Notes: generated from the letters alone by a model not told the origin. DNA of 64,000 nt from Mycobacterium ahvazicum (GCF_900176255.2 NZ_FXEG02000003.1:1178001-1242000), one strand, 5' to 3'. Shown: positions 42,576 through 52,044, counted from the stretch's first letter. Made by a program: numbers and translations.

Positions 42576-43358
42576 TCATTGGGCGGTCCAGCCGCCGTCG
42601 ATCGAATAACTGGCACCGGTGATGGTGGCCGCCGCCTCGCCGGCCAGGAAAACCGCAAGTGCCCCAACATCTTCCGGACGGGTGAAGCGGGCCATCGGCT
42701 GCTTGTCGGCGACGAACTCTTGCTTGGCCTCGTCAAAGGACTTTCCCGCTGACGTGGCGAACGCTTCGATCTGCTGCTCGATCAGAGGGGTCATGACCCA
42801 TCCGGGACAGATTGCGTTGCAGGTGATGCCGTACTCGGCGGTTTCGATCGCCGCCACTTTGGTCAGCCCCACAACGCCATGCTTGGCCGCGACATAGGCG
42901 GACTTCTCCGCACTCGCGACCAGGCCGTGCGCCGAGGCGATGTTGATGATTCGGCCCCAGGCGCGCCGTTTCATCCCGGGCAGTGCGCACCGAGACGTAT
43001 GGAACACCGCCGACAAATTCGTCGCGATCACCGCGTCCCACTTCTCGACCGGAAAGTCCTCCAGCTTCGCCACGAACTGGACGCCGGCATTGTTGACGAG
43101 GACATCGACCGATCCAAAGGTCCGTTCGGCGTCGCCGATCATCTCGGCGATCTCGGCCGGCTTGGTCACGTCGGCGCCCGAATAGGCCGCCGTCACCCCG
43201 AAAGCCTCTTCGATATCGGACCGCTGCTGCTCGACGGCGTCCGGGTCACCGAAGCCGTTGAGGGTCACGTTCGCTCCCTTGGCGGCGAAAGCCCGTGCGA
43301 TCGCAAGACCTATACCCGACGTGGAACCCGTTACAACGACCGACTTTCCGTGGATCAT
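42576..43358 (-). CDS. 3-hydroxybutyrate dehydrogenase-like SDR
   Basis: 260 residues from the ATG at 43358, the normal length for this enzyme; an upstream ATG (43394) would add 12 residues that do not fit the family. NAD-binding motif VTGSTSGIGLAIA at residues 9-21, NNAGVQF near 90, catalytic IASAHGLVASAEKSAYVAAKHG with Tyr-x3-Lys near 155, and the family phrase ICPGWVMTPLIEQQIE near 185 all match bacterial 3-hydroxybutyrate dehydrogenases. It interconverts 3-hydroxybutyrate and acetoacetate. It converges on mmpL with a 4-base gap. Confidence 0.88.
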   Translation of the reverse strand: MIHGKSVVVTGSTSGIGLAIARAFAAKGANVTLNGFGDPDAVEQQRSDIEEAFGVTAAYSGADVTKPAEIAEMIGDAERTFGSVDVLVNNAGVQFVAKLEDFPVEKWDAVIATNLSAVFHTSRCALPGMKRRAWGRIINIASAHGLVASAEKSAYVAAKHGVVGLTKVAAIETAEYGITCNAICPGWVMTPLIEQQIEAFATSAGKSFDEAKQEFVADKQPMARFTRPEDVGALAVFLAGEAAATITGASYSIDGGWTAQ

Positions 43359-43649
43359 CGCCACACTCTCCCCTTGGGGCCGCATCTCGGCCATCGGAGG
43401 TGATTATCCGCCGAAAGCTTCCCGGCCGGCGTTTCCTGAGGTGGATGCCCCTTGCCCGCCCTCATCGTCACGAATCTGCACGTGGTGATGTGCTGTGTGC
43501 TGTGTGCTGTCACCGGTGCGCAATGCTGGGCTGCGATGTGATGAGGGAATCGGACCCTCTGCACTGCCCTTCGTGCGCCAGGAGAGACCGGACTTCGCCC
43601 GCCGATCAGGGCTTGCGCACGCCTTCACGACAACTACCTGCTCCACCTC

Positions 43650-44120
43650 TTAATCCAGCAGATCTACCTCCCAGTTGGAGCGTTGGATCCGCACGTCTAG
43701 CTCACGAAGCTCGCGCGCCAGCACATCGGCCTGCGCGCGCAACTCGGCGACAGGCAACGCGGACTGCATTTTCAGCTCGGACCGCAGCTGCCGAGAGTAG
43801 CTGGGCTGGTTGGTGCCCGCGGCGGCATCCGCCGCCACGGTCAACACGTAGTGACGGTGGCGCAACGCGTCGCGGCGGGCCAACGCATCGGTCAGGGTGC
43901 CGTCCGCGTCGATGGTGGTGGCAGCGTTGGTGCGGTTGATACGCCGGATCAGAGTTTCGAACTCATCGAGCACCTCGCCGACCTCGGTCAGCAGGGCTGA
44001 CGCGTCTTCAGCGGGCTCTTCGCCTTCTTGGTATCGAGCGTTGTTCACGATGCGAGTGCGTAACTGCTCGATCCGCCGCGCCGCGGTCGCGCGAAGCGAC
44101 AAAGCCTCTGCGAGCTTCAC
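43650..44120 (-). CDS. DIP1984-family protein, unknown function
   Basis: 156 residues from a GTG, with AAAGGAGTT at good spacing upstream. The sequence is strongly helical with few breaks: an Arg/Glu-rich N-terminal helix (LSLRATAARRIEQLRTRIVNNA) with the signature YQEGEEP, then LLTEVGEVLDEFETLIRRINRTN and a C-terminal helix pair. This pattern belongs to the DIP1984 family of small actinobacterial and firmicute proteins of unknown role. No signal peptide. The 291 bases between it and the dehydrogenase gene contain no convincing reading frame. Confidence 0.8.
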   Translation of the reverse strand: MKLAEALSLRATAARRIEQLRTRIVNNARYQEGEEPAEDASALLTEVGEVLDEFETLIRRINRTNAATTIDADGTLTDALARRDALRHRHYVLTVAADAAAGTNQPSYSRQLRSELKMQSALPVAELRAQADVLARELRELDVRIQRSNWEVDLLD

Positions 44121-44200
44121 GATTCCAACTCCTTTGTGATTGCCGGCCCGGCCAAGTGACCGCGTCGGGTAGCCCGGGCCACTAGCATCATGAACCCGGC

Positions 44201-44617
44201 TTGGGCGGCTGGCAATTCACCTTCCACGCAGTGCCCAAAGCGCCACCTCACGGGCAAGAAGCTATGCGTACCAACCGATCACGACTTGCTGTGCTGTTGA
44301 TGACCACGACCGGCGCCCAGTCAGGCCTGCCGCGCTTGACCGCACTCGCGTACTTCCCGATCGACGACGCCCTGGTGATCATCGGTTCGCGTGGCGGCGC
44401 ACCGAACGACCCCGCATGGGTGCACAACCTGCGCGCCAATCCACGGGTGCGCCTGGAGATAGGCACCGAATCGTTCGAGGCCACGGCCCGCGAGGCGCTG
44501 GGCGAGGAGCGCGATTCCCTGTTCGACCAGGTGGTGTCCCGGTCGCCGAATTTCGGGGTGTATCAGACCAAGACCACGCGTGTCATCCCGGTGTTCGCAC
44601 TCCAGCGCGGCAAATAG
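44201..44617 (+). CDS. F420-dependent nitroreductase/DDN-like protein
   Basis: 138 residues if the TTG at 44201 is used, 117 from the ATG at 44264; neither has a strong ribosome site, so the start is uncertain. The split-beta-barrel family (deazaflavin-dependent nitroreductase, DUF385) is clear from LLMTTTGAQSGLPRLTALAYF, IIGSRGGAPNDPAWVHNLRANPRVRLEIG and the end FGVYQTKTTRVIPVFAL. Family members bind coenzyme F420 and reduce quinones, nitro compounds or similar. The N-terminus is shorter than usual. Divergent from the DIP1984 gene. Confidence 0.85.
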   Translation: MGGWQFTFHAVPKAPPHGQEAMRTNRSRLAVLLMTTTGAQSGLPRLTALAYFPIDDALVIIGSRGGAPNDPAWVHNLRANPRVRLEIGTESFEATAREALGEERDSLFDQVVSRSPNFGVYQTKTTRVIPVFALQRGK

Positions 44618-44753
44618 TCGGCCTGCACGTCCGCTCCGCGATCCCGCTTTGCGCGAAGAGCCCCGCATTTCAGCAACCGGTAAGTAGCATACGACCGAGG
44701 TTTGGTCGGCGCCGTCGATTTCCGACGTCACCGGGGGCGAGGGGCGTCGGTAA

Positions 44754-45836
44754 ATGGGGTGGATCAGCGCGTGGTGGCGGCAGCCCGACCACTATGACTG
44801 GCTGTCGGAATACCTTGCCGCGCGCGGACTGAAGCCGTTTGTCCGCTTCCTGCTCGTCGCGATCCTGACCACCCTGGTGGCAGCGACGGTGTTGATGCTC
44901 AGCAGCCCATCAGGTCCGCACGCACCCGCGCAGCGCGCCGCCGCCGTGGCGGCCATCGTCATCCTCGCGGGGTTCGCGCTGGTATACGGGCGGTGCTGGC
45001 CGACCCGGGCGCAATCCAAGGTCTTTTCAGCGGTCGGCGCGCTGGGCATCGCGGTGGTTTGCATTGTGCAGTCCGACCCGCGTAACGGAATGCTCGGGTG
45101 TGCGGCATTCGGCGGCCTGGCCGGTTACGTCGCGTTCTTTCACTCGGCTCGCGTGTTGGTTTTCACGCTCGGCACCGCATCAGGTGCGGCAGCAATCTGC
45201 GCCGCCCGCATCGCCGCGAACAGCGATGCATTGATCGCCACAGCGGATTGGCTGGTGCTCAGCGCGGGGCTGCTGGCAGTACCGTTCTGCGGACAGGTCC
45301 TCGTGCATTGGTTGTCGGTGGACGCCCTGAAGTCCTCGACCGATCCGCTCACCGGGCTGCGCAACCGGCGGGGCTTTTATCGAACGGCGCCCAAGCTGCT
45401 CGCCGGGGACGAGCGCCCGCTGTGCATCAGCGTGTTGATGATCGACCTCGACAATTTCAAGCGCATCAACGACACCTACGGTCACGCGACCGGAGACCGG
45501 ATCTTGGTGGCCGTTGCCGACAGCCTCCGCCGAATTCGCGGCGGCAAGACGGTGATCGCTCGCGTCGGCGGGGAAGAATTCCTGGTCGCCGAGAGCATCG
45601 GGAAGCAGGAAGCGCTCCAGGCGGCCGAGGCCATGCGGGTGGCCATTGCCGCGACCCCCTGGTACGTGACCGCCAGCTTGGGTGTCAGCAGCGCTCGTCT
45701 GCCGATGGTGGTCGAAAGACCCGGGCGCCAGATCATCGAAAGCCTGGTCGAGGCCGCCGACGCCGCGATGTACGAGGCGAAACGCGCTGGCGGAAACCAG
45801 GTTCGGTTGTCCGGATACCGCTACCCGCTGGACTAG
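44754..45836 (+). CDS. GGDEF-domain diguanylate cyclase, membrane-bound
   Basis: 360 residues. The N-terminal half (about 30-190) contains around five or six hydrophobic segments, a membrane sensor without a recognisable ligand fold. The C-terminal GGDEF domain (about 200-350) has DPLTGLRNRRGFY, DLDNFKRINDTYGHATGDRIL and the active site RVGGEEF, so c-di-GMP synthesis is expected. The inhibitory I-site (RxxD five residues before GGEEF) is not present: the positions read GGKT, so feedback inhibition by product is unlikely. GAGGGG precedes the ATG. It resembles other mycobacterial GGDEF proteins; partner EAL proteins are not in the window. Confidence 0.9.
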   Translation: MGWISAWWRQPDHYDWLSEYLAARGLKPFVRFLLVAILTTLVAATVLMLSSPSGPHAPAQRAAAVAAIVILAGFALVYGRCWPTRAQSKVFSAVGALGIAVVCIVQSDPRNGMLGCAAFGGLAGYVAFFHSARVLVFTLGTASGAAAICAARIAANSDALIATADWLVLSAGLLAVPFCGQVLVHWLSVDALKSSTDPLTGLRNRRGFYRTAPKLLAGDERPLCISVLMIDLDNFKRINDTYGHATGDRILVAVADSLRRIRGGKTVIARVGGEEFLVAESIGKQEALQAAEAMRVAIAATPWYVTASLGVSSARLPMVVERPGRQIIESLVEAADAAMYEAKRAGGNQVRLSGYRYPLD

Positions 45837-46011
45837 CCACGCGGCTGCCGCGCCGTCGACGGCCTGGCCGCCGCGTTTCCCGATCCCGCAGCGGCCCGTC
45901 GTCGCACCGCGGAGTCGGTTGCCGCCTTCACGACGCAATGGGCAGGCTGACCGCCGCTCCGGCCAAAAGCTGCCATTGACGAATGTCACCATTTGCTGTT
46001 GACTGCGTTGC

Positions 46012-47022
46012 ATGGCGGACATCGTTCCGGCCCGCGGGTCATTGCGGTCCCGCGGCGCAGCGGCAGTAAGCACCTACACCCTGCGACCGTTCAGCGGGCT
46101 GGTGCCGCCCGAACGCGCGTGGGGAATCTGGCTGTCGCGCCAGATGATCGCGCGTGTGATGGCCACCTTCGGCCCCTCACTGTCGGGCACCCGCGTTGAA
46201 CTGGTCGACACGAGACTGCCCGACGGTCGCCGGGTCAAGGGCGAATGGGTGTACGGGCCCCGGACGCCGACGAGCGAAACCAGGCATTCGTCCAGCAAAG
46301 CCGGCGCGATCTACTACGTGCACGGCAGCGGTTATGCCATATGTTCGCCAAAGACTCACCGCCGGTTGACATCCTGGCTGTCATCGCTGACCGGCTTGCC
46401 GGTGTTCAGCATCGACTACCGGTTGGCGCCGCGTCATCGCTTTCCGACCGCCGCCGACGATGTCCGGGCGGGCTGGGACTGGCTGGTGCAAACGTGTGAC
46501 GTGCCGACGAAAAATATTGTGATAGCCGGTGATTCGGCGGGTGGTCACCTGACGGTCGACATGCTGCTGCAGCCCGAGGTCGCCGCGAACTCTCCTGCCG
46601 CGCTGGTGCTGTTCTCGCCGCTGATCGACATGACCTTCGCGCTCGCACTCGCTCGCGAGAAGATTCGTCCCGATCCCGCCATCCGAGTCGCCGACGCGGC
46701 CCGTCTCGTCGCGCTCTACCACCCGGAAATCGATCTCACCCATCCTCGGTTGACACTCGACGTCGCCGGCGGTGCGATGCTGCCGCCGACCCTGGTTCAG
46801 GCCGGCGGGGCCGAAATGCTGCAGGACGATGCTCGGCAGTTGGCCGCCGACATCAAAGCCGCCGGCGGCCGCTGCGAACTGCAGGTGTGGCCACACCAAG
46901 TCCATGTGTTCCAAGCACTTCCGCGCATGACACCCGAAGCGGCAAAGGCCATGGCCTACGTTGCGCGGTTCATCGCCCACGCCTTGCAGGATGCCCGCGC
47001 CGTGGTTGACGAGGTGGGCTGA
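46012..47022 (+). CDS. Alpha/beta hydrolase, HSL-type esterase/lipase
   Basis: 336 residues. Hormone-sensitive-lipase family: the oxyanion loop HGSGYAICSP (usually HGGGF) near residue 104, the nucleophile IAGDSAGGHLTV near 180, DYRLAPRHRFP in between, and a C-terminal His in WPHQVHVF. It belongs with the Lip carboxylesterases of mycobacteria. It lacks a signal peptide; an N-terminal segment of about 80 residues may form a cap. It begins a run of five genes with gaps of 2 to 25 bases: esterase, SDR, diiron oxygenase, Baeyer-Villiger monooxygenase and MerR regulator. Confidence 0.9.
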   Translation: MADIVPARGSLRSRGAAAVSTYTLRPFSGLVPPERAWGIWLSRQMIARVMATFGPSLSGTRVELVDTRLPDGRRVKGEWVYGPRTPTSETRHSSSKAGAIYYVHGSGYAICSPKTHRRLTSWLSSLTGLPVFSIDYRLAPRHRFPTAADDVRAGWDWLVQTCDVPTKNIVIAGDSAGGHLTVDMLLQPEVAANSPAALVLFSPLIDMTFALALAREKIRPDPAIRVADAARLVALYHPEIDLTHPRLTLDVAGGAMLPPTLVQAGGAEMLQDDARQLAADIKAAGGRCELQVWPHQVHVFQALPRMTPEAAKAMAYVARFIAHALQDARAVVDEVG

Positions 47023-47024
47023 CG

Positions 47025-47885
47025 ATGCTCGGACCACTGGATAAACTGCTCGGCACGTCGAAGACCACCAGCCACAGCGCGTTGGCCGTGGTGACCGGGG
47101 CCGGCAGCGGGATCGGCGCGGCGTTCGCCGTCGAACTCGCTCGCCGGGGCGGCACGGTGGTATGCAGTGACATCGACGAGGTCGCCGCGCAGCAGACCGC
47201 GGACGCCATCGCCGAGCACGGCGCGAAGGCGATCGCGAACCGCTGCGACGTTTCGCGAATCGACGACGTTCGCGCGCTGGCCGAAGAAGCACGGTCCTTC
47301 TTCGGAGCCGCGCCCACGCTGATCATCAACAACGCCGGTGTCGGCGCCGGCGGCGCAGCCATCGGCGATGTGTCCCTGGATGATTGGGCGTGGGCGCTGG
47401 GCATCAACCTGTGGGGTCCGATTCACGGCTGCCACGTGTTCACCCCGATCCTGCGCGAGGCCGGGCCCGCGCACGCGCCACGGGGCATCATCAACGTCGC
47501 CTCGGCGGCAGCGTTCGGTGCCGCTCCCGGCATGGCTGCCTACAACGTCGGCAAGGCCGGCGTGCTGTCGCTTTCCGAAACGCTGGCCGCCGAATTGTCC
47601 GGTACCGGCATCCGGGTCACCGTGTTGTGCCCGACGTTCGTCAAGACCAATATCGTCGCATCGGGCCGGATCAGCGAGCAATCCAGCAACCTCGCCAACA
47701 CGCTGATGCGCTGGACCGGGTTCTCGGCACAGAAGGTCGCGCGGACCTGCCTGGACGCTCACGATCGCGGTGAGCTCTACTGCCTGCCACAACTCGACGC
47801 CAAGATCGGCTGGAACGTCAAACGCCTTGCGCCGCAAGCCTATACCCGTGCGGTTGGCCTTGTGTCGCGGGCTAACATGCACTGA
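47025..47885 (+). CDS. Short-chain dehydrogenase/reductase
   Basis: 286 residues, starting 2 bases after the esterase stop. VVTGAGSGIGAAFAVELARRG near residue 22 binds NAD(P); the motif Asp after the second strand (CSDIDE) favours NAD(H) binding. NNAGVGAGG near 103, Ser in VASAAAFGA and Tyr-x3-Lys in YNVGKAG near 170 complete the site. The C-terminal 60 residues extend beyond the core fold. The role is inferred from context: oxidation of an alcohol to a ketone, or the reverse, between the diiron oxygenase and Baeyer-Villiger steps. Confidence 0.88.
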   Translation: MLGPLDKLLGTSKTTSHSALAVVTGAGSGIGAAFAVELARRGGTVVCSDIDEVAAQQTADAIAEHGAKAIANRCDVSRIDDVRALAEEARSFFGAAPTLIINNAGVGAGGAAIGDVSLDDWAWALGINLWGPIHGCHVFTPILREAGPAHAPRGIINVASAAAFGAAPGMAAYNVGKAGVLSLSETLAAELSGTGIRVTVLCPTFVKTNIVASGRISEQSSNLANTLMRWTGFSAQKVARTCLDAHDRGELYCLPQLDAKIGWNVKRLAPQAYTRAVGLVSRANMH

Positions 47886-47910
47886 CAAATTAAAGAGAAG
47901 GGGGCTGCTG

Positions 47911-48831
47911 GTGGCCATCGACATGGAAGCCATGCTTGCCAAGATCAAGGATCGCCAGTGGGCGCTCGCCGATATCGATTGGGACGCACCGGGGGCCGAC
48001 ACGATCAAGCCCGAGTTCCGGCCCAAACTCCGGGCCTTCATGGCCGACCTGTGCTGGATCGAGAACATCGGCGCCCGGGGATTCGCGGCGCTCGCCAAGA
48101 AGGCGCCGAACCCCACCATCGCCGAGATCTACCGGTATTTCCACGCCGAGGAGCAACGGCACGCCAACGCCGAACTGGCACTGATGAAGCGCTGGGGCAT
48201 GCTCGACGACGGCGAGATCCCCAAGCCCAACGTCAACATCCGGTTGGCCATCGAGTGGCTGGACACATTCGCCGACGATATGCCGCTGTCGGTGCTGGGC
48301 ACCGTGATCCCGATGCTGGAGGTCGCACTCGACGGCGCGCTGCTGAAGTTCCTCCTCGACACGGTGCAGGACCCCGTCTGCCATCAGGTGTTCGAGAAGA
48401 TCAACAACGACGAATCACGGCACATCGCCGTCGATTTCGAGGTGCTGGAGATGATCGGCAACGCCAGCGCGCGTCGACTCGCCATCGAATTCGTCGGGCG
48501 CTTCGCGTCCCCTGGTCTGATCATCGGCGTGCTGATGTACGTGCCGCTGCTCAATCGGGTCCGCAACGAGATGGCCGGCATGGGGATGGATTCGGAGCGG
48601 TTGTTCAACGCGGTCAACCGTTTCAAGCAACTCGGCGACCGGGGTGAACGCACCCGGCGGGTGCCCACCTACAAGTTGCTCAAGCGCCACGGCATGTGGG
48701 TGGTCAACCCCCGGCACCCCTATCAACTGCTGGCCAATTCCATGGTGTGGCTGTCGGATTTCTATCCCAAGCCGCTGCTGAGGCCGGCACCGAGCTGGTC
48801 GAAGGAACTCACCCACGAGCCGGCAGCGTGA
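47911..48831 (+). CDS. Ferritin-like diiron oxygenase
   Basis: 306 residues from a GTG with GAAGGGGG upstream. The four-helix diiron ligand set is visible in the classic order: Glu51 (WIENIG), Glu81-x2-His84 (AEEQRH), Glu137 (PMLEVALDG) and Glu168-x2-His171 (NDESRH). The fold is that of the ferritin-like superfamily; members of this group include acyl or alkane hydroxylases and desaturases. No N-terminal signal. It is 25 bases downstream of the SDR gene and 2 bases upstream of the monooxygenase. The exact substrate is unknown; oxygen-dependent hydroxylation of an aliphatic compound is the simplest inference. Confidence 0.82.
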   Translation: MAIDMEAMLAKIKDRQWALADIDWDAPGADTIKPEFRPKLRAFMADLCWIENIGARGFAALAKKAPNPTIAEIYRYFHAEEQRHANAELALMKRWGMLDDGEIPKPNVNIRLAIEWLDTFADDMPLSVLGTVIPMLEVALDGALLKFLLDTVQDPVCHQVFEKINNDESRHIAVDFEVLEMIGNASARRLAIEFVGRFASPGLIIGVLMYVPLLNRVRNEMAGMGMDSERLFNAVNRFKQLGDRGERTRRVPTYKLLKRHGMWVVNPRHPYQLLANSMVWLSDFYPKPLLRPAPSWSKELTHEPAA

Positions 48832-48833
48832 CC

Positions 48834-50330
48834 ATGGCAAACGACCACACCTACGCAGCGCTGATCATCGGAGCCGGCTTCACCGGGCTTGGTACCGCAA
48901 TTCGGCTAGCCGAAGCCGGAATTACCGACATCATCATCCTAGAGCGCGCCGACCGGGTGGGCGGAACCTGGCGCGACACCACCTACCCGGGGGCCAGCTG
49001 CGACGTGCCGTCGCTGCTCTACTCCTACTCGTTCGTGAAGAACCCGAGATGGTCGCGGACGTACTCCCCCGCCCCCGAGATCTGTCGCCACCTCGAAGAC
49101 ATGGCGACCAAGTTCGACATCCGTCCGCACATCCGTTTCCGACACGAGGTCGACGATCTGACCTTCGACGAGGCCGCCGGCGTGTGGACGGTGAAGACCA
49201 AGAACCGCAAGAAATTTCGCGCCCGCACCGTCGTTGTGGCCTCCGGTCCTCTCTCGGATGTCAGCTTCCCGAACATCCGTGGTCTGAACACCTACCGGGG
49301 GCACAAGATCCACAGTGCCCGCTGGGATCACGACTACGACTTCACCGACAAGCGCGTCGCAGTCATCGGAACCGGCGCCAGCGCGATCCAGATCATCCCC
49401 GAACTGGTCAAACAGGCTGGATTCGTCAAGGTATTCCAGCGCACCCCGGGCTGGGTGCTGCCCCGCCTCGATGTGGCGACCCCATCGGCCGTGCAAGCCC
49501 TATTCGCCAAAGTCCCTGCCGCCCAACAACTTGCCCGCCAGGCGCTGTTCTGGGGCCACGAAGCCAGCGCCACCGCCCTGGTGTGGGATACCCCGCTGAC
49601 CTCGGTGGTGGCTCGGCTCGGCCAGGCTCATCTGCGCGCCACCGTCAAGGACCCGTGGCTGCGCCGGCAACTGACCCCCGATTTCGCCCCCGGCTGCAAG
49701 CGGATGCTGGTCTCCAGCGACTATTACCCCGCGCTGCAGCGCGACAACTGCAAGCTGATCTCCTGGCCGATCGCGACGCTGAGCCCCGTGGGCGTCCGCA
49801 CCAGCGACGGTATCGAGCATCACCTCGACTGCATCGTGTTCGCCACCGGGTACGACGTCCACCTCACCGGCCCGCCGTTCGCCGTCACCGGCCTCGGCGG
49901 GCGGTCGCTGGCCGACGAATGGGCCGATGGCGCACGGGCTTACAAGAGCATCAACGCACACGGCTATCCGAACCTGTTCTTCATGACCGGCCCCAACTCC
50001 GGGCCGGGGCACAACTCGCTGCTGGTCTACATCGAGGGCCAACTCGACTACGCGGTGCGCGGCATCCGCACCATTCTCGACGACGACCTGCGCTATCTCG
50101 ACGTACGTGAAGACGTGCAACGGCGCCACAATGAGAGCATTCAGCGCCGGCTCACCAAGACGACCTGGATGTCGGGTTGTCGCAGTTGGTATCTCACCAA
50201 GGACGGGTTCAACGGCTCGATGTACCCAGGTTTCGCGACCCAGTATCTTCGCCAGATGAGCGATTTCCGCTATGCGGACTACCAGGCGGTGGCGCGCGGA
50301 GTGACCGCGCGCGTCACGTCGTCGGCCTAA
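48834..50330 (+). CDS. Baeyer-Villiger-type flavin monooxygenase
   Basis: 498 residues from the ATG at 48834; a GTG at 48828 overlaps the previous stop and is the alternative. Class B flavoprotein monooxygenase: FAD site IIGAGFTGLGTAIRL near residue 12, VGGTWRDTTYPGASCDVPS, the Baeyer-Villiger fingerprint YRGHKIHSARWDHDY near residue 157 (the motif has F/Y-x-G-x3-H-x3-W), and NADPH site VIGTGASAIQIIP. The enzyme inserts oxygen next to a ketone to make an ester or lactone. Related M. tuberculosis genes include Rv0892. Placement beside an esterase and SDR supports ketone breakdown. Confidence 0.9.
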   Translation: MANDHTYAALIIGAGFTGLGTAIRLAEAGITDIIILERADRVGGTWRDTTYPGASCDVPSLLYSYSFVKNPRWSRTYSPAPEICRHLEDMATKFDIRPHIRFRHEVDDLTFDEAAGVWTVKTKNRKKFRARTVVVASGPLSDVSFPNIRGLNTYRGHKIHSARWDHDYDFTDKRVAVIGTGASAIQIIPELVKQAGFVKVFQRTPGWVLPRLDVATPSAVQALFAKVPAAQQLARQALFWGHEASATALVWDTPLTSVVARLGQAHLRATVKDPWLRRQLTPDFAPGCKRMLVSSDYYPALQRDNCKLISWPIATLSPVGVRTSDGIEHHLDCIVFATGYDVHLTGPPFAVTGLGGRSLADEWADGARAYKSINAHGYPNLFFMTGPNSGPGHNSLLVYIEGQLDYAVRGIRTILDDDLRYLDVREDVQRRHNESIQRRLTKTTWMSGCRSWYLTKDGFNGSMYPGFATQYLRQMSDFRYADYQAVARGVTARVTSSA

Positions 50331-50344
50331 GCCGGCGCACTGAG

Positions 50345-51289
50345 ATGGCACAGAAACCGGAACCCGGCACGATCGCCAGCGTCCTGTACAACGTGCGACG
50401 GGCGCCCAAACGCGTTCGGCGCCAATCGCGGGACTTCATCGACACCGCGGTGTCGCAGCTGTTCGACGCGGCGGTGCGGCACCCGCACGGCGATGCGGCG
50501 TCCGGGGAGTACCGGATCGACGACCTGGCCCGGCTGGCCGGCACCACCACCCGCAACATCCGGGTCTACCGGGATCGCGGACTGCTGCCGCCGCCAGTAC
50601 GGGTCGGGCGCATCGCGTTGTTCAACGACACGCATCTCACCCGGCTGCGGCTGATCACCTCGATGCTCGACCGCGGCTACAACATCGCCCATGTGCGGGA
50701 AATGCTGGGCGCCTGGGAAGAAGGCAAGAGCCTCGGCGACGTGCTGGGCCTCGAGACGGCCATCGTGGGCAGCTGGACCACCGAGAAGCCGGAGACCATG
50801 CCGCTCGCCGACGCCCAGGCGCTCGTCGACGACCCGACCGCGTTCGACCGGCTGGTCGCCTTGCAGGTGATCCGCGTCGACGGCGCGCAGGCCACCGTGA
50901 CCCGGCCCAAGCTGATCGAAGCGTTCAACGAGATCCGGGGCTACGGCGTCGAATTGGAGAAGCTGGTCGACCTGCACGAGCAGATCGTGCCCGAGATCGA
51001 CAAGATCAGCGACCTGTTGGTGCGCGCCGGCGCCGAACACGTCATCGACAAGATCAAACCCGGCCAGGCGCTGCCCGCGGATGCCGAGATCGCCGAGTTG
51101 ATCACGATGCTGGTTCGGTTCCGCACTCAGGCGGTGGCGACCGTCACCGCAACGCTCGCGTCGTCGATCGAGTCGAACATCGAATCGTTGACCAGCCGCA
51201 TCCTGGCCGATTACCTGGAACGCTCACCGGAAGCCGGGACCGAGGCGCCGCCCGACGAATTGTCGGCACGCCGGCGCAAAGCCAATTAG
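50345..51289 (+). CDS. MerR-family transcriptional regulator
   Basis: 314 residues. A winged-helix MerR domain occurs after an N-terminal extension of about 50 residues rich in Arg: YRIDDLARLAGTTTRNIRVYRDRGLLPPPVR near residue 60 followed by ALFNDTHLTRLRLITSMLDRGYNI. The long C-terminal part (about 130-314) is mostly helical and probably dimerises and binds a ligand. It starts 14 bases after the monooxygenase and ends the run, so it is likely to control the operon in which it lies. Confidence 0.88.
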   Translation: MAQKPEPGTIASVLYNVRRAPKRVRRQSRDFIDTAVSQLFDAAVRHPHGDAASGEYRIDDLARLAGTTTRNIRVYRDRGLLPPPVRVGRIALFNDTHLTRLRLITSMLDRGYNIAHVREMLGAWEEGKSLGDVLGLETAIVGSWTTEKPETMPLADAQALVDDPTAFDRLVALQVIRVDGAQATVTRPKLIEAFNEIRGYGVELEKLVDLHEQIVPEIDKISDLLVRAGAEHVIDKIKPGQALPADAEIAELITMLVRFRTQAVATVTATLASSIESNIESLTSRILADYLERSPEAGTEAPPDELSARRRKAN

Positions 51290-51837
51290 CGCGCAATCAG
51301 TTGGGGCGCGGCCGACGTCGACAGCTTCACGCAGGTTTGCCATTCGGGTCCCCCGGGGCGCCGCGCACCGATCGATCGCTCCTGGAATTAATCGGGCGTC
51401 GCCTCTTCGGAGTAGCCGGGCGGTCGGCCGCCCGAGTTCCGTTTTCCCAGGCAGCAGCCGCGAACTCATCGCATGAGGGCCGATCGAGCGGTCCACCCGG
51501 AGGCACCGGTAGGCCAAAACGTTTGCCCCTCGTTCACCTGCTTGGCGAATAGGAAAGGGCTACCATGGCTGTCCATGGCTGTGTTCCCCGTACCATCATT
51601 GGCTCCGACGCGGACTGCATGGGGGGCTTGCCAGTGACCGGCGCGGAGAAGGGGGTAGCCCGGGTGAATCGCTACCTAAGGGATTCGTACCGCGGAAGCA
51701 TTTCGGGGCCGGAAGAACCGTGCCGGACGTTTTCCACGGACCCTGACAGAAAAACGTAACAAAGGTTTAATCCGGCCGGTGCGGATGACCAGCAAATGCC
51801 CGATCGCGATTAAAACCCATCCACTGAGAGGAACATT
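51290..51837 (+). other. Gap with one possible short reading frame
   Basis: 548 bases without a supported gene. A possible 64-codon frame at 51565-51759 begins MAVHGCVPRT with AAAGGG 6 bases upstream, but codon choice and composition are not convincing. Its start overlaps a tandem copy of the 10-mer CCATGGCTGT (51563-51582). The final 40 bases contain the ribosome site of the next gene. No IdeR, CIRCE or other known operator seen. Confidence 0.25.
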
Positions 51838-52044
51838 ATGTTCGTGATCAGGCTCGCGAACGGTGAGGAAGTCCACGGTTCGGACGGCGACGAACTCGAA
51901 ATAAACCAGGAAACAGGCGTCCTTACGGTTTCCCGGGTCGACGGATTCGAAGAGATTACGACGCATTACTCGCCGTCCGCCTGGCTGTCGGTGACCCACC
52001 GCAAACGGGGCGCCGGCGTCCGGCCCTCGCTAATTTCTGGTTGA
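51838..52044 (+). CDS. Small hypothetical protein, 68 residues
   Basis: ATG at 51838 is preceded by GAGAGGAACATT, a good ribosome site. The sequence MFVIRLANGEEVHGSDGDELEI and on to GFEEITTHYSPSAWLSVTH is beta-strand-like, acidic in the first half, basic at the end. No signal peptide or membrane segment and no family recognised. It stands alone between the MerR gene and the permease gene, both in the same direction. Coding use is similar to the neighbours, so I accept it with modest confidence. Confidence 0.55.
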   Translation: MFVIRLANGEEVHGSDGDELEINQETGVLTVSRVDGFEEITTHYSPSAWLSVTHRKRGAGVRPSLISG

